This document shows, piece by piece, positions 27,626 to 36,465 of a stretch of DNA of 64,000 bases (positions are counted from its first letter, which is position 1; each line of letters begins with the position of its first letter). A program made the translations under genes and the position numbers. The stretch lies in contig NZ_JAUZDX010000013.1 in the NCBI RefSeq assembly GCF_030704685.1, positions 62,001 through 126,000 on the forward strand, written 5' to 3'. Source of the stretch: Acidovorax sp. A1169. Lineage in GTDB: Bacteria; Pseudomonadota; Gammaproteobacteria; Burkholderiales; Burkholderiaceae_C. The notes below the pieces were generated by a model that did no database searches, was not told where the DNA came from, and saw nothing but the letters and a program-made list of their open reading frames with translations.

Positions 27626-27670
27626 TGCCGCTGATACGATGGCTGCCATCGGCCAGGAGCAGCCGGTGGC
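27626..27670 (+). repeat. Hairpin repeat copy C
   Basis: It is identical to copy B over at least 30 bp (TGCCGCTGATACGATGGCTG and onward). It ends AGGAGCAGCCGG, where GGCTGC pairs with GCAGCC. A second inverted repeat (AAGGCGGAC...GTCCGCCTT, about 27675-27727) follows. Confidence 0.65.
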
Positions 27671-27762
27671 TTTTAGAAAAGGCGGACACTGAACGCCGAA
27701 CGCAAGGGGCGCCGCAGGAGTCCGCCTTGGCCGCCCTGTCAGACCGCAATCGCTGTACTCCA

Positions 27763-28299
27763 CTACGCTTTGAGCAGAGCATATTGCAGAAGATCGTGGT
27801 GCCGACCTGCCCAGTACCCAGCTTCCCGCTGATGCCCTTCTTGCACAAATCCGAGCTTCGCGAGCAGTGCCAGAGACGGCGCATTGTCAGGGTGTACCTG
27901 CGCCTCGATTCGATTCAGTTGCACCTCTCGGAAACCCCAAGCGATGATTGCCTCCAGCGCTTCTTTTGCGTATCCGTGTCCCTGATGCGCCGGAGCGATT
28001 TCGTATCCAACGACACAAGATCTCCAGTTTCGATTCCAGCGAAACAGGCCGCACGTACCAATCAGCCCTGGTCGGTCTTTCAGCTCCATGGCCCAGCGCG
28101 CCCCGGAGACCGGCTCTTTCCGCCAGCTCGCAAACGTAGCGATTAGTTTTTGGGCGCCATCAAGATCGGGAATCGGATCCGACCCGAACCATCGCATGTG
28201 CTCGCGGTCACCATGAATCTGAAGGAGACATTCGGCATCCGACTCCAGAATCTCACGCAGCGTGAGCCGAGATGTGTCAAGCGTTGAGAAATCGATCAT
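27763..28299 (-). CDS. RimJ/RimL-type GNAT acetyltransferase
   Basis: The 178-aa enzyme starts MIDFSTLDTSRLTLRE and has the RimJ/RimL pattern: GTCGLFRWNRNWRSCVVGYE, APAHQGHGYAKEALEAII and LNRIEAQVHPDN, ending LLAKLGFVQEG. It would acetylate an amino group, on either a protein N-terminus or a small molecule. It begins 12 nt after the attC-like site at 28312-28401 in its own direction, as the next gene of an integron array would. Confidence 0.88.
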   Translation of the reverse strand: MIDFSTLDTSRLTLREILESDAECLLQIHGDREHMRWFGSDPIPDLDGAQKLIATFASWRKEPVSGARWAMELKDRPGLIGTCGLFRWNRNWRSCVVGYEIAPAHQGHGYAKEALEAIIAWGFREVQLNRIEAQVHPDNAPSLALLAKLGFVQEGHQREAGYWAGRHHDLLQYALLKA

Positions 28300-28311
28300 G
28301 GGCTGCCTGCG

Positions 28312-28401
28312 GTCTAACGTACGTGGAACCGGCGACTTGGGAGAGGAGCCCGCGGAGCGGGCGGACGCCGCAAGGCGTCCGAGTTGACGAGCTTGTTATG
28401 C
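28312..28401 (-). other. Integron attC-like recombination site
   Basis: Read on the minus strand, it begins GCATAAC and ends GTTAGAC (matching GTTRRRY). It has imperfectly paired inner boxes (CAACTCGG with CCAAGTCG) and GC-rich internal stems (GGACGCC...GGCGTCC; CCCGC...GCGGG). The 90-bp length is within the normal attC range. It lies 12 nt after the stop of the upstream membrane-protein gene and just before the GNAT gene, both on the same strand. No integrase gene is in the window. Confidence 0.65.
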
Positions 28402-28413
28402 TGCGGTTCCGAC

Positions 28414-28836
28414 CTACTTGGCAATGACATGCTTACTAGGATGAATGAGAAGCGCGAACGTGGCAAGCATAGTCACCTCCATGAGCACATAGCCAAGCCA
28501 ATGTGGAAGCCCTAGCAGCGCAAATGCAATGAATCCCACTACTAAGGCTGGCACTACCGCAGCCGCCGCGTAGAACAAGCACTTTCTCAAGCTTGGAGCG
28601 CCTTTGCGGGTATTCCAAAATTTGAAGTAGATGCCCACGAGCGGAGCCAACAGCAAGAGCAGAAAGCCATTTCCGCCGCAATCGCCGTAGCAGCCGCCAC
28701 GTGCATGGACGGACGACGCGGCGAGCAGTGCGAAGACTGCGACGCTCAGCTGGGCACCTCTGTTCCTACGCGGCATACGTAATGTGTCCCGCATACCTTG
28801 CGAAATAACTTGGACCGTGCGGGATATTCTGGACAC
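28414..28836 (-). CDS. Small membrane protein of a possible gene cassette
   Basis: The 140-aa protein starts at a GTG (28836) with AGGAGG 6 nt upstream. An N-terminal export-type segment (LSVAVFALLAASSVHARG) is followed by a Cys/Gly-rich stretch (GGCYGDCGGNG) and three hydrophobic helices. The family is not recognised. The attC-like site starts 12 nt after the stop, the arrangement of a mobile gene cassette. Confidence 0.7.
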   Translation of the reverse strand: MSRISRTVQVISQGMRDTLRMPRRNRGAQLSVAVFALLAASSVHARGGCYGDCGGNGFLLLLLAPLVGIYFKFWNTRKGAPSLRKCLFYAAAAVVPALVVGFIAFALLGLPHWLGYVLMEVTMLATFALLIHPSKHVIAK

Positions 28837-29169
28837 TTTTTCCTCCTGGAAGTGGCTTGCAGCGTGGGCTTGCGTTCAGTGCGCTGTTCAAAAGCACAGA
28901 TATAAAATTTCCACTAAACCCGGCAAGCGTCACCTGAGCAAACTATAGCTTGCTGTAGGCAGGCACCGGACACTTAGACCGCGCAGGTTGGACTGCAAGC
29001 CAGCGGGTAGCGAATCAACGGCAGCTTTGGGCGCAAAGCGGTCTTGCGCTCCTTTTTCAAGCGGCCCTTCAGCGCACCGCCGATCTCCGCTAAAAGCCGC
29101 GCAATCACCCCCCGATGACCTGCTGCCGCATCGGTGGATGCCAATGCCAGACTGGATGAATGAAGGCTG
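28837..29169. other. Intergenic stretch without a convincing gene
   Basis: These 333 nt between the cassette-like membrane protein and the ankyrin gene show no credible reading frame. Near 29020-29056 there is a small stem (AGCTTTG...CAAAGC) within GGCAGCTTTGGGCGCAAAGCGG, similar in style to the hairpin repeats further left. Confidence 0.5.
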
Positions 29170-30447
29170 TTACCCGCGTCGGCTGGCGAACAGGTCGGCT
29201 GGCGTTCTACCGGCCACGTTGGCGACGCTGTCATCAGCGCCGTGCTGGCGCAGCAGGTCGATGACCTTCGGGTTGTCGTCCTGCGCAAACCAGCCCGCAC
29301 CATCTTCGGAAACCCACGTCTGGCCGCTGCAGTAATGCAGGGCCGTGTTGCCGTAGACATCCACCGCGTGTACGTCGGCACCGGCGGCCAGCAGGTACTG
29401 CACAACCGCCAGGTCGTGCGCCAGCGCGGCAGCCATCAAGGGCGTGGCCATGCGGCGTACGCTGCCCAGGCTTTTGGTCACGGGGGCATTTACGTTGCAG
29501 CCCAGGTCTTCGACCAGGTAGCGCACCATCTCCAGCTCGGTCGGCATGGCGCTGTGGACCACGCAGGCGTGCAACAGCAAGTCAGGGCTCACCAGGTGGG
29601 CATGGCCCTGGGCGAGCTTGCGCACCATGTCCACCGACAGGCTCTGCACCGCGCCCTGCAGCGCACCCGCATTGACTTTTGCGCCGTGTGCCAGAAGCAG
29701 GTCCACGAAATCGACGCTGCCCGATTGGGTGGCAAAGCCCAGCGCGTCAGTGCCGTCCCTGGTGCGCGCGGCCATGTCCGGGTTGCGCTGCAGCACGGTA
29801 TGCAGGTTGTGCGCCTGCACCGCCAGCTCTGCTGCGGCGTGGGCCTTTTCTTCGCGGCCTTCGTCGCTGTCGTCTTCCATCTGCGCATCGGCATGCTGCG
29901 AAATGGCCCAGCGGTAGCCTTCGCACGCCGCCAGCAAAGGCGTTTTGCCGTTGTAGTCACGACAGTCCACGCTGCCTTCGCTGGCGATGAGGGCATCGAG
30001 CTCGGCGGTGGTGATCTTGCGGTCCCCCATCTCGCTGATGAAGTCTTCGACCGCTTCGCTGGCGTGGTGTTCTTCTTCGTCGCCATCCTCCACATCAATG
30101 CCCAATTCACGCCACACAACCTTGGTCCCGTGGGCCATGGAGCCCGGGGTCTCTTCGTGCGCCAGATCTTCGATGAAATCCCAGTAGTAGGCCGAGAGGT
30201 CGACCGACTCACCGCCCTCGAACGGCACGAGCAGCAGGTCGCCGCCATCCACATCGCATTGCATGCCCAGCAGCTCGAACGCCCGCGCCAGGTAGCGGGT
30301 GCGTGCGAACTCTTCGGGGTTCTTCAGATAGTCTGCAATCACCATGTGTTTTGGACACCCGCGTTGCAGGTTCTGCAAGGCGGCGGCCTGATCGGCCTGG
30401 CGGATACGGAAGGTGCCGGGTTGAATGAATGAAGAAGCGTCTTGCAT
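29170..30447 (-). CDS. Ankyrin-repeat protein
   Basis: The 425-aa protein starts MQDASSFIQPGTFRIRQADQ, chosen because CAGGG precedes the ATG. The N-terminal 150 aa are acidic (DVEDGDEEEHHASEAVEDF) and include VIADYLKNPEEFARTRYLARAFELLGM. The C-terminal half has about five ankyrin-like repeats (GKTPLLAACEG, GTDALGFATQSGSVDFVDLLLAHGA, MAAALAHDLAVVQYLLAAGA, GNTALHYCSG). It has no signal peptide. A second ankyrin-like gene lies 145 nt upstream on the same strand. The binding partner is unknown. Confidence 0.8.
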   Translation of the reverse strand: MQDASSFIQPGTFRIRQADQAAALQNLQRGCPKHMVIADYLKNPEEFARTRYLARAFELLGMQCDVDGGDLLLVPFEGGESVDLSAYYWDFIEDLAHEETPGSMAHGTKVVWRELGIDVEDGDEEEHHASEAVEDFISEMGDRKITTAELDALIASEGSVDCRDYNGKTPLLAACEGYRWAISQHADAQMEDDSDEGREEKAHAAAELAVQAHNLHTVLQRNPDMAARTRDGTDALGFATQSGSVDFVDLLLAHGAKVNAGALQGAVQSLSVDMVRKLAQGHAHLVSPDLLLHACVVHSAMPTELEMVRYLVEDLGCNVNAPVTKSLGSVRRMATPLMAAALAHDLAVVQYLLAAGADVHAVDVYGNTALHYCSGQTWVSEDGAGWFAQDDNPKVIDLLRQHGADDSVANVAGRTPADLFASRRG

Positions 30448-30592
30448 GAAATCCCTGTGTTGTTGTACTGGGCGATGTTGCCCGTGATGCATGCCGGTGA
30501 CTGCTGAACGTGATGCGCCGCCCTGGCAGCCGAGTTTCAACAGCCTGCTAAACCCATGCGGGGAGAAACGGCTATCGACGAGCGGCGGCTCG

Positions 30593-32278
30593 TCACCTGG
30601 AGGCGACGGCCTTCTCCATCATCGCGAGAAGGGCCGCATCGACCTCGTCCGGCGCCTGGGCCTGCCTCTGGCGAAGGCGTTCGAGCACTGTGCCGGTCGC
30701 GGCGTGGTTTTCCCACGCTTCGCGGGTCCAGTCGCCGCGCAGATCGACATCCCAGCAGATCTCGCCCTTCATCATGTTGTCCACCAGCTCGCCCTCGGCA
30801 TCCGGGTTTGCGCCGTGGCGTAGCAGCAGCTCGACAAGTGGCAGGCAGATCGAGCGCATCTCGGTGCCGCGACCGCACAGCAGCAGCGCGACGGCACCGA
30901 GCAGCGGGCCGCGCCAGCGCAGGCGCGTGTAACGGAAGTCCGGGCCACTGCCGCTGCCAGTCAGCCTGCTCACGCACAAGCGCACGGTCATGTTGGCGTC
31001 CAGACCTTGGGCGAGTAGCCCGGCCATGAAATCCACGATCAACTTGGAATCGCGCGCCAAGACGAAGGGCCGGTCGTCGCGTAGCGGGAAGTTGGCCATG
31101 AGCTCCAGATCCTGGGCGTCAAAGAGACTCTTTAACACCTCACGCTGAAAGATATCGGGCGCCATCCAGAACGCGGCACTCGCACCGCTTGCGAGCAGTT
31201 CGTTGGCCAGGGTCAGCGGCCGGCAGCCCACCATCGGGTGACGCAACACGTTGCGCAACAGGGAGTTGGGGCGGTCGTCCCACAGCGGGGTGTCTAGGTC
31301 CACCCCTGCAGCGACCAACTTGGCAACGGTGTCGGCGTCGCGTTCCTGCCAGTACATGCGCTCCAGGCGGCGTTGGTCGCTCATGGTCGGCGGCGCAACG
31401 GAGCGCGCGCCCAGTGTTTCCAGCACGGCCAGCACGTCTGGCCGGTCCTTGAAGAAGTTCACACTGTTGAAGAGCAGGCTGCCCCGCACCTGCTCCGGGT
31501 GCAGGGCCCAGCGGATCTGGGCGTTGACGTCCACGCCCTCGCGCGATGCAAGCACAGCAAGCAACTCGGGATGCTCGCAGAGCGCGCGCAGTAGCCATTC
31601 CGAACGCCACAGCGCCGCGGGATCGGCCTGCGGCGCCTCGATGAGAGTGCGCAGCAGCGCCGGGGTGTTCTTGCCGCCGTAGCCATCGATCACTTCTGCG
31701 ATCTCGTCGACCCAGGCCAGGCAGGCGATCAGGTCAACGCCCGCGCTCAGCAGGGCCGACACCGCCTTGCCCAGCCGGGCCTTGGCCGCGTGGACCAGGA
31801 GCGGCGCGCCATCCACCACTGCGTCCTTCGGTGCGCCCCCCTTGATGGCCTTGGCGAAGGCAGCTTCCTTGCCCTCCAGCAACAGCTCCAGCAACTGCTC
31901 CTCCTGGGTCAGCGTCGGCACAGGGAAGGCCTTGGCTGACACCTTCTTGCCACCCTGGTAATGCAGCGTTCGCGTTTCGCCGACCTGCCCGTACCAAATG
32001 CGCACCCGGATATGCGTCGCACCAGCATCGTGCAATGCCTGGATGTGTGTCTTCTCAAGCTCGTCGCCGGATGAGCTATCGATCACGAAGCGCAGCGTCT
32101 CGCCGCGCAGCGACGTACTGGCCACAAAAGGGTTCTCCCAGTCGTCGAAGCAATCCTGCAGCGGCGCGGGCCACTGGTCAGCAAACTTGCCGACGGCAAG
32201 CTGAAGGTGATCGTGCAGCGTGGAAAGCTTGAGGGCGTCTACACCTACGCAAGTGAACGTCAGAATGTTGGAAGACAT
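30593..32278 (-). CDS. Ankyrin-like repeat protein with N-terminal unknown domain
   Basis: The 561-aa protein starts at ATG 32278 (MSSNILTFTCVGVDALKLST). The N-terminal 150 aa form a beta/alpha domain (LRFVIDSSSGDELEKTHIQAL). Loosely conserved ankyrin-type units follow (LLVHAAKARLGKAVSALLSAGVDL, VAKLVAAGVDLDTPLWDD, LVELLLRHGANPDAEGEL). The family is otherwise unrecognised. It precedes the other ankyrin gene and may share its transcript. The pair could form an interaction module, possibly effector/immunity-like, but no toxin motif is visible. Confidence 0.7.
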   Translation of the reverse strand: MSSNILTFTCVGVDALKLSTLHDHLQLAVGKFADQWPAPLQDCFDDWENPFVASTSLRGETLRFVIDSSSGDELEKTHIQALHDAGATHIRVRIWYGQVGETRTLHYQGGKKVSAKAFPVPTLTQEEQLLELLLEGKEAAFAKAIKGGAPKDAVVDGAPLLVHAAKARLGKAVSALLSAGVDLIACLAWVDEIAEVIDGYGGKNTPALLRTLIEAPQADPAALWRSEWLLRALCEHPELLAVLASREGVDVNAQIRWALHPEQVRGSLLFNSVNFFKDRPDVLAVLETLGARSVAPPTMSDQRRLERMYWQERDADTVAKLVAAGVDLDTPLWDDRPNSLLRNVLRHPMVGCRPLTLANELLASGASAAFWMAPDIFQREVLKSLFDAQDLELMANFPLRDDRPFVLARDSKLIVDFMAGLLAQGLDANMTVRLCVSRLTGSGSGPDFRYTRLRWRGPLLGAVALLLCGRGTEMRSICLPLVELLLRHGANPDAEGELVDNMMKGEICWDVDLRGDWTREAWENHAATGTVLERLRQRQAQAPDEVDAALLAMMEKAVASR

Positions 32279-32583
32279 GAGGGTCTGTAGAAAGGCGAGA
32301 AGGGGTCTGAGGCGCCATTCTGTCTGGGCTCGGTGCCCGCTGGCTTGACAAATTGTCCACTGGCTCCAGACCATCTTCGCGGTAGGCCACGCGCGAATAG
32401 CTTCAACCAGTCCGCGCCAACGCTTTTCCCGTCCGGAAGGCTGAGAAGGACGCCGAGACTGCGAACTCCAACCGACGCTGGCAAACTGGGTTCTCAACCC
32501 GCCTTGCAGGCAAGCAGCAAAGACCGCCTCTGGCCGTATCTATCGTTGATCACTGGATCGCGCAACAGCACCAGAAGCCCCCC

Positions 32584-34323
32584 TCACCCCGATCCATGCA
32601 AGCGCGCCGGCGTCGTCGCCGTCCCATGCCGCGCCATGTCGTTCGCCCGGTCGATCACATGCCGCACCATGGCCTGGGCCAGGGCCTCTTCGGCGAGAAA
32701 GACGGTGCTGCCGTTCTCTTCCTCCAGCAGGCGCGCCTCCTGTTCGCTGTGGCTGCGGATCACGGTTTCGATCATGGGGTTGAGCAGCTTGGCGGTGGCA
32801 ATCATCTGGCGCACCTTCAAGGTGTCGGGCGTGGCGATGACCAGCATGGCGGCGCGTGCGATGTGGGCCTGGATCAGCACCGCGGGCTCGACCGCGTCGC
32901 CGAACACGGCGGCGATGCCCTTGGCGCGCAGGGCCTCGACCAGCTCGCGGTTTTGCTCGGCCACGACAAAGGGCACGTCGTTGGCAGCCAAGGCCGCAGC
33001 CAGGCGGCGGCCCACCTTGCCGTAGCCCACCAGCACCACCTGGTGCGCGAGGAATTTGGCGTGGGTGGTCATGGGCAGCTCGGCCAGGGGGTCGTCGCGC
33101 TCTTCGAGCCGGCGCGCCAGGGCCGAGCGGGTGCGCAGCCAGCCCTGCAGCGGGGCAATGGCGTGGAACAGCATGGGGTTGAGCGCCATGGAGATAAGCG
33201 CGCCGGCCAGCACCAGGCTCGTGCCCTCGGCCGGCAGCAGGCCGAGCGACGCGCCCAGGCCCACCAAGATGAACGAGAACTCCCCTATCTGCGCCAGGCT
33301 GGCCGACACGGTGAGCGCGGTGTTGAGCGGGTAGCGGAACGACAGCACCAGGGCCGCGGCCGCCAGCGTCTTGCCGACCATGATGATGGCCACTACGGCC
33401 AGCACCTGCAGGGGGCGGTCCCACAGCACGGCGGGGTTGAAGAGCATGCCCACCGAGACGAAGAACAGCACGGCAAATGCGTCACGCAGGGGCAGGGATT
33501 CCTGCGCGGCGCGGTGGCTGAACTCCGACTCGCGCATCACCATGCCGGCGAAGAAGGCCCCCAGCGCGAACGACACGCCGAACAGCGCGGCCGAGCCGAA
33601 GGCGATGCCCACGGCCGCGGCCACCACGCACAGCGTGAACAGCTCGCGCGAGCCGGTGCGCGCCACCTGCCACAGCACCCAGGGGAACACGCGGCGCCCC
33701 ACCACCAGCATCAGCACGACGAAGCCGCCCACCTGCAGCAGAGTGAGCCCCAGGGTCTTGGCCAGGTCCGAGGCATCGGCACTGGCGCCGTTGCCGCCCA
33801 GCACGCCGGCCAGGGGCGGCAGCAGCACGAGGACCAGCACCATGACCAGGTCTTCGACCACCAGCCAGCCGACCGCGATGCGGCCGGTATACGTCTCGAG
33901 GATGCCCAGGGTTTCGAGCGCGCGCAGCAGCACCACCGTGCTGGCCACCGACAGCGACAGGCCGAAAACCAGCGCCCCGCCCAGCCCCCAGCCCCACCAG
34001 TAGGCCAGGCCCATGCCCATGAGAGTGGCCACCATGATCTGCACCACGGCCCCCGGCACGGCGATCTTGCGCACCGCCAGCAGGTCACCGAGAGAAAAGT
34101 GCAGGCCCACGCCGAACATCAGCAGCATGACACCGATCTCGGCCAGTTGGCTGGCCATGGCGGCATCGGCCACGAAGCCCGGCGTGAACGGCCCGATCAC
34201 CACCCCGGCCAGCAGATAGCCCACCAGCGCGGGCAGGCGCAGCCGCGTGGCGACAAACCCCAGCGCCAGCGCCAGCCCGAGCGCGGCGGCAATGGTGTTG
34301 ATGAGGTTGACGCTGTGGGGCAT
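32584..34323 (-). CDS. Kef/YbaL-type monovalent cation:proton antiporter
   Basis: This is a 579-aa inner-membrane antiporter. A CPA2 membrane domain of about 12 helices (GYLLAGVVIGPFTPGF, VASTVVLLRALE, LGAFFAGMVMRESEF) is followed by a cytosolic NAD-binding RCK domain (VVLVGYGKVGRRLAAALAAND). The start at 34323 (MPHSVNLINT) fits the family; upstream codons to 34380 lack support. It resembles E. coli YbaL more than KefB/C. Exchange of K+ or Na+ for protons is inferred from the family. Confidence 0.9.
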   Translation of the reverse strand: MPHSVNLINTIAAALGLALALGFVATRLRLPALVGYLLAGVVIGPFTPGFVADAAMASQLAEIGVMLLMFGVGLHFSLGDLLAVRKIAVPGAVVQIMVATLMGMGLAYWWGWGLGGALVFGLSLSVASTVVLLRALETLGILETYTGRIAVGWLVVEDLVMVLVLVLLPPLAGVLGGNGASADASDLAKTLGLTLLQVGGFVVLMLVVGRRVFPWVLWQVARTGSRELFTLCVVAAAVGIAFGSAALFGVSFALGAFFAGMVMRESEFSHRAAQESLPLRDAFAVLFFVSVGMLFNPAVLWDRPLQVLAVVAIIMVGKTLAAAALVLSFRYPLNTALTVSASLAQIGEFSFILVGLGASLGLLPAEGTSLVLAGALISMALNPMLFHAIAPLQGWLRTRSALARRLEERDDPLAELPMTTHAKFLAHQVVLVGYGKVGRRLAAALAANDVPFVVAEQNRELVEALRAKGIAAVFGDAVEPAVLIQAHIARAAMLVIATPDTLKVRQMIATAKLLNPMIETVIRSHSEQEARLLEEENGSTVFLAEEALAQAMVRHVIDRANDMARHGTATTPARLHGSG

Positions 34324-34479
34324 GGTGGTGAAAGGCGGTGGAAAAAACTGGGCGAGTGCTTGCTTGGAACACGCAGGCAAATAGCGTGCCTTAATTCACG
34401 CAAGCTGCTGTCAATCTTATAACCGCAAGCACTGGCGATGCAAAAATCAAGGGCAATGCTGTGCCCTGAAATTCACCCC

Positions 34480-35061
34480 ATGACCCGACCAACCACCACA
34501 CCCCTGCCCCGCCCCGCCGGGCACGCCGCCAGCCCCCTCACCCGCCGCCGCCATGGATTCCTGGCCACGGCCGGTCTCGCGCTGGCACTGGTGCTGGCAT
34601 CGCCCGCACCTTCCTGGGCCCAGCCGGCGGCAACGGCAGCAACCGCACCGGCAGCCAAGGCCGCCCCCAAGCTCACCCAGAGCTACCACGATCGCGTGGA
34701 GGAACTGCAGGACCAGGTGAACGAAGGCAAGCTCGCCGAAATCCGCGCTCGCATCGTCCCCACCACCGAGCGCAAGGTCTTCGACGTGGACGATGTGAAC
34801 GACTCGCAGACCTGGTGGCAGTACGAGGACGACACCACCTTCGTCCACATCGAGAACGGCACCGGCCGCACGATCACGGGCCTGGTGCTGGACTTCTGGG
34901 TCGACAGCTGCTCCCAAAAGGCGAAGCCACCCAATACCGTGCATGTTCTGCTCAGGAAGCCCCTGCGCAAGAACGCCCAGGCGGTGGTGGTGGTACCACC
35001 GAGCAAGCTGCTGCACACCAAAAACGAGGTGAGCTGCCTGAGTGTGCGGGGGGCGTGGTAA
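34480..35061 (+). CDS. Exported protein of unknown function
   Basis: The 193-aa protein has a signal region with twin arginines (LTRRRHGFLATAGLALALVL) and probable cleavage after PSWAQ. A linker rich in Ala/Thr precedes a soluble domain (TERKVFDVDDVNDSQTWWQY, FWVDSCSQKAKPPNTVHVLL) with two Cys that could form a disulfide. The family is not recognised. A clear terminator follows at 35166. The start at 34480 gives the shortest convincing signal peptide; 34438 is also in frame. Confidence 0.65.
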   Translation: MTRPTTTPLPRPAGHAASPLTRRRHGFLATAGLALALVLASPAPSWAQPAATAATAPAAKAAPKLTQSYHDRVEELQDQVNEGKLAEIRARIVPTTERKVFDVDDVNDSQTWWQYEDDTTFVHIENGTGRTITGLVLDFWVDSCSQKAKPPNTVHVLLRKPLRKNAQAVVVVPPSKLLHTKNEVSCLSVRGAW

Positions 35062-35165
35062 CCGCCCGTTGGGTGCAGCAATTGCGGTTGGCACTACCGG
35101 TCTGCCAGACGTCGGTCGCCCAGAGACCATGGGCCCGCGACAACGCTGCGAGGCCCTGAAACAGG

Positions 35166-35191
35166 AAAGCCCGCTCTGTGCGGGCTTTCTT
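35166..35191 (+). terminator. Intrinsic terminator
   Basis: AAAGCCCGC pairs with GCGGGCTTT around a 5-nt loop, followed by CTT. The A-run before the stem means it can also act on the opposite strand, serving the convergent zinc-ribbon gene. Confidence 0.85.
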
Positions 35192-35206
35192 GCCGGATTC
35201 AATCGT

Positions 35207-35446
35207 TCACTGTGGGACCAATGCCGTCCCGCAGTGCTTGCATTTGCGCGCGTCGTTGCGCACCAGCTCCCGACAATAGGGGCATCGAACATGCGTCTCG
35301 GCCGTGATTTTTTGGCCCGTTTCAACCTTGGCACTGTCCTGCTGCCACCTTCGCTCGCCATGTCTCTTCCTGACTTTTGTCCATTGATGGCTCGTGGGAC
35401 CATGCGCCGTCCAGCCCCGACCGGCCTGCTTCTTGAAATCTGCCAT
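35207..35446 (-). CDS. Small zinc-ribbon protein
   Basis: The 79-aa basic protein has a C-terminal zinc ribbon, CPYCRELVRNDARKCKHCG, with four Cys in two CxxC knuckles. The N-terminal 50 aa are Lys/Arg/Gln-rich and probably unstructured. There is no good ribosome site at 35446. The zinc ribbon is of the YgiT/DUF-type seen in many small proteins; function unknown. Confidence 0.6.
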   Translation of the reverse strand: MADFKKQAGRGWTAHGPTSHQWTKVRKRHGERRWQQDSAKVETGQKITAETHVRCPYCRELVRNDARKCKHCGTALVPQ

Positions 35447-35580
35447 TGCCAGCGCGAACCACCATTTGGCCGATCCTGCCTGCCCGAACAGGTATCATTC
35501 GGTACCTGCACACCCGGAGTTTGCGCAGTGCTCTGCCAACTCCCACCAATTTATAGCGCCAAACCCCGTGTTGGCGCTGT

Positions 35581-35657
35581 CTGCCTGTAGCTCAACCGGA
35601 TAGAGCAATAGCCTTCTAAGCTATAGGTCGGGGGTTCGAGTCCCTCCAGGCAGGCCA
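35581..35657 (+). tRNA. tRNA-Arg (anticodon TCT)
   Basis: The 77-nt cloverleaf has acceptor arms CTGCCTG and CAGGCAG, D-arm GCTCAACCGGATAGAGC, anticodon loop CTTCTAA (anticodon TCT), T-arm GGGGGTTCGAGTCCCTC and an encoded CCA end. It stands alone between the zinc-ribbon gene and the end of the pigment locus, so it is a potential island boundary. No repeat of its 3' end was found in the window. Confidence 0.95.
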
Positions 35658-35697
35658 CATTCCTTGCACCCACGCTGACTGTTCGCACGCACCCCCG

Positions 35698-36465
35698 TCA
35701 GCCCGGCAACGCCACCAGGCACCAGTCGCCTTCTCCCTGCCACGCGATGTCCGCATCGACCTGCAGCGAACACGGCAGCAAGCCCCCGGCGCCCAGCACG
35801 CACACCGACAACAGCACCGCGTGGCCGCCCGCCGTGGCTCCGTGCCATGCCCTGGCATGCGCCAGAACTTCGCCCTGGATGGGCAGGCCCGCAGGCCGGC
35901 ACTCGATGCGCCGGATCGCCGCGAAATCCACGCCCGTCCCCGTGCACTTGAAATACGCCTCCTTGAGGCTCCAGATCTGCAAGAAGTGGCGCTGGCGTGC
36001 AGGGCCATCGTCCAGGGCCTGCAGCTGCGCCAACTCCCCTGGCGTGCAGGCCATGCCGGCCAGGGCGAGCACATCGCGCCGGCTTGCGTGCAGGTCTTTC
36101 ACCTCCAGGTCGATGCCCACCGGGTGCGGGGCCGCCGCGCAGGCAAGCCAGGCGCCGCTGTGGGACAGGGACAAGTGGGTGGATCCTGCAGCTTCCTCGC
36201 CATGATGCTGAGCGTTCAGGTGCGGCGCCCTGCCCTCGGGCGCGTCCAGCCGCCAGTGGTCGGCGGTGGTGCCGTGGGCCATGGCCAGCAGGTGGCGCAG
36301 GGCGTAACGGCAGGCGATGAACTCCTGGCGCCGGGCCGGGTGTTGCATGCCGGCCAGCCGGGCCGCTTCACTCTCCGTGAGCCACCCAGGTGCCTGTGGT
36401 GGTTGCTGCGCAGGTGCCGCCATGGGGGCCTGTGCGGCCAGCAGCAGCTGCAGCGCCGGGGGCAT
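35698..36465 (-). CDS. 4'-phosphopantetheinyl transferase, Sfp type
   Basis: The 255-aa enzyme would load phosphopantetheine onto the two ACPs of the pigment locus. Signature motifs are HLSLSHSGAWLACA, VGIDLEVKD (Mg2+-binding acidic residues) and WSLKEAYFKCTGTG. The ATG at 36465 overlaps the upstream stop by one base (TGATG), so it is coupled to the last small secreted-protein gene. It is the final gene of the aryl polyene operon. Confidence 0.92.
   Translation of the reverse strand: MPPALQLLLAAQAPMAAPAQQPPQAPGWLTESEAARLAGMQHPARRQEFIACRYALRHLLAMAHGTTADHWRLDAPEGRAPHLNAQHHGEEAAGSTHLSLSHSGAWLACAAAPHPVGIDLEVKDLHASRRDVLALAGMACTPGELAQLQALDDGPARQRHFLQIWSLKEAYFKCTGTGVDFAAIRRIECRPAGLPIQGEVLAHARAWHGATAGGHAVLLSVCVLGAGGLLPCSLQVDADIAWQGEGDWCLVALPG

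Noticed and set aside
34480-35061. Twin-arginine export considered for the exported protein
   Set aside because: Arginines are present, but the context (LTRRRHGFLAT) does not match the SRRxFLK consensus well and the domain has no cofactor motif; Sec export is as likely.
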